Position numbers and translations under genes: made by a program. From Thermoplasmatota archaeon (GTDB lineage Archaea; Thermoplasmatota; E2; DHVEG-1), in assembly GCA_016927555.1 (NCBI GenBank), contig JAFGML010000053.1:1-38236 (forward strand): a stretch of DNA of 38,236 bases, read 5' to 3'. Below the pieces are notes generated by a model. The model was not told the origin of the DNA. It saw nothing but the letters and a program-made list of their open reading frames with translations, and ran no database searches. Numbering within the stretch: position 1 is the first letter of the stretch; every line of letters begins with the position of its first letter. This document shows, one piece after another, positions 32,544 through 38,236 of the stretch.

Positions 32544-33353
32544 ATGCAGATATCACAGAAAAAAATCACAGCTGTTCAACGAAAAATATTGTCATTTTAT
32601 CGACAGCACCACCGTGATTTGCCCTGGCGGAAGACAACTGATCCATATAAAATCCTTGTCTCTGAGGTGATGCTGCAGCAAACCCAGGTCTCACGTGTTA
32701 TTACTTATTACTCCAACTGGGTCCGTCGATGGCCGACGATACAGCATCTCGCGAGGGCATCACGCGCAGAGGTGCTTGAGGCGTGGATGGGACTTGGGTA
32801 CAACACCCGTGCGGTACGTCTGCATCAGGCTGCGAAAACCATTGTCTCAGCGTTCGATGGTGATGTCCTAGGAGCCATGCAGCACTACCATGATATCCGT
32901 GGTGTTGGGCGCTACACTGCGCATGCTGTTCAAATTTTTGCAACCAATGCTAATCTCGTAGCAGTCGACACCAACATTCGCCGCATCTTCATCAAGGAAT
33001 TTTACCTTCCTGAGTCAGTCCCTGACCAGCAGCTCTGGCAGCTTGCTGAACGCTGTCTGCCGAAAGGAAACAGCCGCACCTGGCATAATGCACTCATGGA
33101 TTATGGCGCTCTCCACATGACCGCAAAAACAACAGGCATTAAACCAAAAACCTCACAATCACGATTTAGCGGCTCTGACCGACAGATACGAGCTGCTATT
33201 TTGCGGATGGTACTCAAGCAGGATTGTTCTTTCAAAGAACTCCAACGGCAACTCAACGTTGACCCTCAGCGCTTGGACACCATCCTGGGGTCATTGTCGA
33301 AAGAGCAGCTTATCCTAAGGAAGAACACGATGATTGCTCTGCATCCTGACTAA
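32544..33353 (+). CDS. mutY: A/G-specific adenine glycosylase (MutY) without iron-sulfur cysteines
   Basis: A 269-residue DNA repair enzyme that removes adenine opposite 8-oxoguanine. MutY marks are LPWRKTTDPYKILVSEVMLQ with the catalytic Glu, LQQTQV, GLGYNTRA, the hairpin GVGRYTAHAV and the catalytic Asp in VAVDTNIRR. After ALMDYGALHM the usual Cx6Cx2Cx5C cluster is absent; the region reads TAKTTGIKPKTSQSRF then GSDRQIRA. This matches a cluster-free MutY subgroup. The C-terminal 8-oxoG-recognition domain is also missing, replaced by about 50 helical residues. The frame is open from 32430, but ATG 32544 gives the family N-terminus. Confidence 0.88.
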   Translation: MQISQKKITAVQRKILSFYRQHHRDLPWRKTTDPYKILVSEVMLQQTQVSRVITYYSNWVRRWPTIQHLARASRAEVLEAWMGLGYNTRAVRLHQAAKTIVSAFDGDVLGAMQHYHDIRGVGRYTAHAVQIFATNANLVAVDTNIRRIFIKEFYLPESVPDQQLWQLAERCLPKGNSRTWHNALMDYGALHMTAKTTGIKPKTSQSRFSGSDRQIRAAILRMVLKQDCSFKELQRQLNVDPQRLDTILGSLSKEQLILRKNTMIALHPD

Positions 33354-33544
33354 AGGCTTTTCCTTTGGTTTTCCTTGTCTTTAAAATTATAATAATACTT
33401 ATAAAGGGATATCTGTTTTTCATACCTCAGTGGTCGTCACAATATGAATGGGTGTTGTGGCGGGAGAGAAAACCAACAGAATGAATTAGTGTTAAGGAGA
33501 ATAAATTAGAGTTGAACCAATAAAATGAGGTGTGTGAGGGGAAT
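33354..33544 (+). promoter_or_regulatory. Promoter and long leader of the giant surface protein gene
   Basis: T-rich runs just after the MutY stop (33358-33385) could terminate its transcript. ACTTATAAAG at 33397-33406 is a good TATA box, and initiation near 33430 would leave a leader of about 115 nt. That is long for this window, where most genes are nearly leaderless. GAGGGG lies 3 nt before the ATG. A 21-codon ORF at about 33444 within the leader is not convincing. Confidence 0.5.
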
Positions 33545-36500
33545 ATGCAAACAGAAAAACATGGAATGTGGAAGGCTAGTAAACTGACAAGCATGCTGGT
33601 TGTTCTTATGCTTGTCGCAGTTGCTTTTACCGTCGTCTTTGTACCACCGGTCAGTACAACAAATGTGACCAACAATGGTGCACCAGCGGCGTATGTGAAG
33701 CAGAGTCAGACCGATGTGTTAGTCTTAAATTTTACCTTAACGACAACAGCTGACACGCTTCTAGCAGGAACTGCACCTAGTATTGGTCAGAATCTATCAT
33801 ATACTGACCAATCAAATGATTGGGGTGCAGAGGCTGGGGATGACATGTGGTTCTACGATGATAATGAAGATGGAGGAGAGTACGACTGGACTGTGGACTG
33901 CATATTCCTTGATGATGTCATTGATAATGATCGATACAACAATGATGAAACAGTACTCAATGGAACTGCTCCTGCTTCAGGTACTTTTGGTACTGGTAGA
34001 GGATGTAAACACCCGTTGTACTGGAAGCATGTAAAAGCGTATGATGCTGCTGAAGGTGGTGGGTGGAACAGTGGTAATGATGCCATTATTTATGAAGGAC
34101 TAGATAATAACAGTTGTTACCTCGAAGAACTCAATGCAACCACGCTTAAACTCACGACAGATGTGAACGGCACACACTTCGACATCTCCACTTTATCAAT
34201 ATGGTCTGAATCTGGTGCGACGACTGGTTTCCAAAGTGATGAGGATACTAGAATAAAAACAACGACATACGCGGCAACAACAGAAAGCTGGAATTTCAAT
34301 TTAAGTACAGACATCAACACCTCGGTGACCTTCTATATCACAGCAAATATTTCAGCAAATGCCTCCCACTTCGATACCATAAAATTCCGTGTGCCCGCTC
34401 TTGCTGATGCAGGAACTGCAGGTCTGTATAATTATGCCAACAATGACCAAGGCATCTTTCTCAAAGGAACGAATGATAGCGCGTGTAGTAATTTTGCGAA
34501 TTCAAACAATTTGACTGTTGATGCTCTTGCTCCTGTTACCTCAGCAAGCGCTATTTCTGGATATTGGAAGAAAGCATCCGACAATCCTTTAGCAATTGCT
34601 GGGACTGCAGCTGATAACTGCAGTGGCCTTGAACGGGTTGCCCTCTGGTACCGGTATAGTGCTGATAACGGCAGCTGGGGAGGTGCGGTCCGCTTTGGAA
34701 ACGATACAACACCCTGGAGCGGCGTCTCCTTCAGCTTCACGTTCTCCAACGGAAGCGGTTATTACGGTTTCTTCACCAGAGGGACTGATAACGTCAGCAA
34801 CGTTGAAGGAGCGTTGACCACGAATGATACCTACTGTGGTTATGATGTGTCCGCCCCGGATTCCACCATTAACACACCGTCCGACAGTGGAAAGAATAAC
34901 TCTCTTACCAATATCTCAGGAGTAGTCAGCGATACCTTCTCAGGTCCAGCCTCAGTGACTATCACCATTTTCAATGATACTGATAACAAATATTGGGATG
35001 GGAACAGCTGGGAGCTCGCAGCAACAAACCTTGCGACGACACTACATTCCACCATTTGGTATAAAACAACAGAGTTGCCAACTTGGACCAGTGGAAAGAC
35101 CTATATCATTAACTCCTCAGCAACCGACACCGCAGGAAACACAGAAGCAGTTGCAGATAGCAACTCCTTCATCTATGATACCGATGCGCCGTCCGTCACC
35201 ATCACAACACCGGGTGATACGACGTGGTACAACGCCATGGCGAACATCACAGGTACTGCAGAAGATACTGGCGGCTCAGGTCTTGATCTTGTGAATATCA
35301 CTATTTACAATGCAACAGCAGTCACTGGACATAAGTACTGGAACGGAACCACCTGGAGCGCTGTCGTAGTGAATTTCACAGTAGCCGGTACTTCATCTTG
35401 GTATAATGCGAGTGGATTACCAACCTGGATGAATGCATCAACGTATTATATCAATGCCACAGCAAAGGATCAAGCAGGAAACGTTGGAACCGAAGACAGC
35501 CATACAATGTACATAGACACTTTCAAACCACGATCAGAAGTCAACGACACTCTCGTCTACTGGAAGACGAGTGCAGGTACTCGCGTGTTCAATTATACAA
35601 GTATTGTTGATCAAGGAAGCGGTTTCAAGAATGTCACCCTTTACTATCGTTACGATGCAGATAACGCCTCCTTCGGCGACAGTTGGGTCACCAGTGAGGT
35701 AGACGCTGATCCTTGGGTCACCAACTCCTGGACGTTTACCTTTACCAACGGCAGTGGGTTCTACGAATTCTACTGTCGCGCCAGAGACAACGCGACCAAC
35801 TTCGAGGATGCACCGGGTGGGGCAGATGCTATCGCTGGGTACGATGTTGATTTACCCACCTCAACCATCACTGTTCCTGCTGATAACGGATACTACCGCA
35901 CAGGCTCAGCAATTGACACGAACATCACAGGTACTGCCACTGATGCGCAAGGCCTGCTATTGGTGAACCTGACGATTTACAACAGCACGGATCATACTTA
36001 CTGGAACACCTCTCAGACCACCTGGGTTGCCTATGCAGAAGGTGTAGGGAACATCACCGTCAACCTCACAGGAAGCGGGGCGAGCCGTCCCTGGTACTTC
36101 AACGACAACATGGGCACCTTCCCGACTAGCTGGCTCACAGACACTATCTACATCGTCAATGTGAGCTGTAAAGACGGTGCAGGGAACTGGAACACCTCGG
36201 CTGCTTCATCGACGTTTACTTATGATACGAATAACCCGACGATTACTATGAATAACCCTGTGAATGAGGCTTGGAACAATACGATGACCAACATCACTGG
36301 TATTGCCGCTGATACCGGTGGCTCTAGTGTTGCATTAGTGAACATTACCATTTATAATAGCACAGACAAAACATATTGGAATGGGACCACCTGGTCTGCT
36401 GTCGTCGTGAATACCACCGCCACGGGAACAACCACATGGTACCTCTCAAGCGGATTACCTACGTTTACCAATGGAACAACCTATGTGGTGAACGCCACAG

Positions 36501-38236
36501 CGAAGGATAACGCAGGAAACGTTGGTACAAAAGACAGCAACACCTTCTACATGGATACAGACCTTCCTGTGTCCAGTGTGACTGCTATTTCAGGGTACTG
36601 GAAGACTACCTCGCCACAGACCATCTCCTATACCGCAAGTGAGAACGGCAGCGGCAGTGGTTTGGATTACGTCACCTTGTATTACCGGTATTCGACGACC
36701 AACTCCTCGTGGGGCGGATGGGTAAGCTGGACTGATGCCAGCAACCCAGATGTTGATCCCTGGATAACACAGTCCTTCAGCTTCAACTTCCCAAACACCA
36801 GTGGCTTTTACCAATTCTACACACGAGCGACAGATAATGCGACCAACACAGAATCAGCACCGGGTTCAGCAGACACAGTCTGTGGATATGATGCCAACAA
36901 CCCCACCGTTGTCGTTTTAGTCCCAGAAAATGGGGCGTACTACAATGCGATGGCTCAGCTCAGCGGTACCTGTGCTGACACTGGATACTCTGGCATAAAT
37001 AGAGTCAATATTACTCTCTATAATACTACGGGTGGAACGTACTACAACGCGACATCCACACACTGGGAAGACGGTGTCCGTTGGATTAGCGCAACGATTC
37101 AAGCAGGCTATGTGACCTGGGTCTATGACTCCAGCGGGATTACCTGGACGGAGGATGAATCCTACTATGTCAATGCAACCGCTGTTGATAATGCCACGAG
37201 GACCAGCACTGCGGATACCAACCTGTTTACTCTTGACACCACAGCCCCAACGTGCACGATAGCGTTCAACAACTCACGGAGCTTCTACAAGGCGTTAGAC
37301 TATGTTCGTATCTACGCAAACTTTACCACTACTGCAGGAATCGATCCAGCAACAGTAGTGATTAACATTACCACCCAAGGGAATGGTGATGTCACGAATA
37401 CAACCATGACCGAATCCAACAACACCCGCTGGTACTACGATTGGTTGGTACCTGCTGGGGCTGATGAGAACGGTGGAGTGACCATTAATGTCTACGCACA
37501 AGATAATGCAACCAATTATCTCAATCCTTATCCGACACCAAATGCTGCTAAGGGTATTGACAACAGCGCACCTTCGTGTACTATTGCCTACAACAACACA
37601 CGTACTTATTATAAGGCTGGGGAAGTCTTAAAGATTTATGCGAACTTCACCGCGGATCCCTCAGGGATAGATGAATCCACTGTGTACGTGAGCATCGCCA
37701 CGGCAGGAAACGGTGATTTAGTGAATACGTCGATGACACGGAACAATAATACCTTGTGGTACTACAACTGGACGATTCCGTCTGGGTCTGATGAGGATGG
37801 TGGATTCACGGTGAGCATCTGGGCATCGGATAACGCAACTAACACACTTGGTTCCTATCCAACACAAGATGAGTCAAAGGCCATTGATAACACCGCACCT
37901 ACCTGCACGATTGGGTTTAACAACGCTCGGACGTACTACAAGGATGCTGATACGGTTCGTATCTACGCCAACTTCACGGAGGGTGGCTCTGGCATTGACC
38001 TTACCTCAGTCATCATCAATATCTCTACAGCAGGGAATGGTGATACCACGAATACGTCGATGACGGAGAGCAATGGTACGTTGTGGTACTACGACTGGAA
38101 TGTGCCGTCTGGGACTGATGAGGACGGTGCGGTCACCATCCGTATTTATGCGATGGATAATGCCACCAATTATCTTGACCCCTGGTCGACCAATGATACC
38201 TCCAAATATATTGACAACACTGCACCTACCTGCACC
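33545..38236 (+). CDS. Giant secreted protein of repeated Ig-like modules (partial, C-terminus outside window)
   Basis: The frame from ATG 33545 stays open to the window edge, 1564 codons. A signal peptide or anchor (KLTSMLVVLMLVAVAFTVVF, residues 13-32) leads into an acidic, Asn/Thr-rich N-terminal domain (about 40-330). Ig-like modules follow in three types. Type A has GYWKT...LYYRYS...WGGW...FTRATDNATN. Type B has NITGTAxDTGGSG...VNITIYN..YWNGTTW...DNAGN. Type C has CTIAFNNxRxYYK...VRIYANFT. The order is A-B-B-A-B-B-A-B-C-C-C and a further C begins. N-x-S/T sequons are extremely frequent, pointing to heavy N-glycosylation. It is likely an adhesin or cell-surface stalk; any anchor lies beyond the window. 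Confidence 0.85.
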   Translation, partial: MQTEKHGMWKASKLTSMLVVLMLVAVAFTVVFVPPVSTTNVTNNGAPAAYVKQSQTDVLVLNFTLTTTADTLLAGTAPSIGQNLSYTDQSNDWGAEAGDDMWFYDDNEDGGEYDWTVDCIFLDDVIDNDRYNNDETVLNGTAPASGTFGTGRGCKHPLYWKHVKAYDAAEGGGWNSGNDAIIYEGLDNNSCYLEELNATTLKLTTDVNGTHFDISTLSIWSESGATTGFQSDEDTRIKTTTYAATTESWNFNLSTDINTSVTFYITANISANASHFDTIKFRVPALADAGTAGLYNYANNDQGIFLKGTNDSACSNFANSNNLTVDALAPVTSASAISGYWKKASDNPLAIAGTAADNCSGLERVALWYRYSADNGSWGGAVRFGNDTTPWSGVSFSFTFSNGSGYYGFFTRGTDNVSNVEGALTTNDTYCGYDVSAPDSTINTPSDSGKNNSLTNISGVVSDTFSGPASVTITIFNDTDNKYWDGNSWELAATNLATTLHSTIWYKTTELPTWTSGKTYIINSSATDTAGNTEAVADSNSFIYDTDAPSVTITTPGDTTWYNAMANITGTAEDTGGSGLDLVNITIYNATAVTGHKYWNGTTWSAVVVNFTVAGTSSWYNASGLPTWMNASTYYINATAKDQAGNVGTEDSHTMYIDTFKPRSEVNDTLVYWKTSAGTRVFNYTSIVDQGSGFKNVTLYYRYDADNASFGDSWVTSEVDADPWVTNSWTFTFTNGSGFYEFYCRARDNATNFEDAPGGADAIAGYDVDLPTSTITVPADNGYYRTGSAIDTNITGTATDAQGLLLVNLTIYNSTDHTYWNTSQTTWVAYAEGVGNITVNLTGSGASRPWYFNDNMGTFPTSWLTDTIYIVNVSCKDGAGNWNTSAASSTFTYDTNNPTITMNNPVNEAWNNTMTNITGIAADTGGSSVALVNITIYNSTDKTYWNGTTWSAVVVNTTATGTTTWYLSSGLPTFTNGTTYVVNATAKDNAGNVGTKDSNTFYMDTDLPVSSVTAISGYWKTTSPQTISYTASENGSGSGLDYVTLYYRYSTTNSSWGGWVSWTDASNPDVDPWITQSFSFNFPNTSGFYQFYTRATDNATNTESAPGSADTVCGYDANNPTVVVLVPENGAYYNAMAQLSGTCADTGYSGINRVNITLYNTTGGTYYNATSTHWEDGVRWISATIQAGYVTWVYDSSGITWTEDESYYVNATAVDNATRTSTADTNLFTLDTTAPTCTIAFNNSRSFYKALDYVRIYANFTTTAGIDPATVVINITTQGNGDVTNTTMTESNNTRWYYDWLVPAGADENGGVTINVYAQDNATNYLNPYPTPNAAKGIDNSAPSCTIAYNNTRTYYKAGEVLKIYANFTADPSGIDESTVYVSIATAGNGDLVNTSMTRNNNTLWYYNWTIPSGSDEDGGFTVSIWASDNATNTLGSYPTQDESKAIDNTAPTCTIGFNNARTYYKDADTVRIYANFTEGGSGIDLTSVIINISTAGNGDTTNTSMTESNGTLWYYDWNVPSGTDEDGAVTIRIYAMDNATNYLDPWSTNDTSKYIDNTAPTCT
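37250..38236 (+). repeat. Tandem 324-327-bp in-frame repeats (type C modules)
   Basis: Equivalent Cys codons in CTI fall at 37253, 37577, 37904 and 38231, giving periods of 324, 327 and 327 bases (108-109 residues). Each unit runs from CTI.[FY]NN.R.[YF]YK through YANFT, GNGD, WYY[DN]W, G.DE.G and DNATN. Three units are complete and the fourth is cut by the window edge. Confidence 0.85.

Noticed and set aside
33444-33509. 21-codon ORF (MNGCCGGRENQQ...) in the leader of the giant protein gene
   Set aside because: It has no ribosome site, and a chance ORF of this length is expected in a 190-base gap.
37250-38236. CRISPR-like periodic repeats
   Set aside because: The period is over 300 bases, the repeats are in-frame and protein-coding, and no short identical direct repeats or spacers are present.

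Overview
The window looks like a chromosomal segment of an uncultivated euryarchaeon, most likely from the Thermoplasmatota side (for example the sediment MBG-D group). Supporting signs are TATA-box promoters about 25 nt ahead of apparently leaderless genes, DUF424, a COG1031 radical SAM protein, a Mut7-C RNase, an FlaI/TadA-type ATPase with an FlaJ/TadC-type membrane partner, a PGF-CTERM surface anchor and a giant secreted protein rich in N-glycosylation sequons. The taxonomic placement is inference. No tRNA, rRNA, CRISPR array or insertion sequence was seen.

Layout. (1) 1-81: tail of a plus-strand gene. (2) 242-5250, minus strand: a surface Fn3/PKD protein, a FecR-domain protein, a CHASE2 class III adenylate cyclase and a metallo-beta-lactamase protein resembling class II cAMP phosphodiesterase. 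This looks like a complete make-and-break cyclic-nucleotide module, probably of bacterial origin. (3) 5539-11742: a pilus/secretion locus with the ATPase and membrane platform on the minus strand, and a divergent HerA-like ATPase plus pilin-like protein on the plus strand. A second set of three pilin-like genes lies at 27844-29941. (4) 11912-18891: a LuxE/PaaK-like acyl-adenylating protein, a transglutaminase-like protein and an Nramp-like transporter in one operon. A convergent NAD-dependent epimerase follows, then a second transglutaminase-like paralogue followed by an MFS transporter. Two transglutaminase-plus-transporter pairs with unrelated transporters make this the best candidate for an undescribed system.

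(5) 18994-21919: a 51-residue membrane peptide, DUF424, a Mut7-C RNase and a NosD-like beta-helix protein. (6) 22004-24673, minus strand: a free-standing Lrp-type RAM domain, a membrane transporter with a fused RAM domain and an M29 aminopeptidase, which suggests an amino-acid-sensing transport unit. (7) 24975-27697: a small ORF, a zinc-ribbon protein, COG1031 and a single-domain RNase III. (8) 29976-33353: an amino acid permease fused to a PTS EIIA-like domain, a PsiE-family protein and a MutY that lacks the iron-sulfur cysteines. (9) 33545 to the window end: a secreted mosaic of at least eleven Ig-like modules of three types, at least 1564 residues long and still open.
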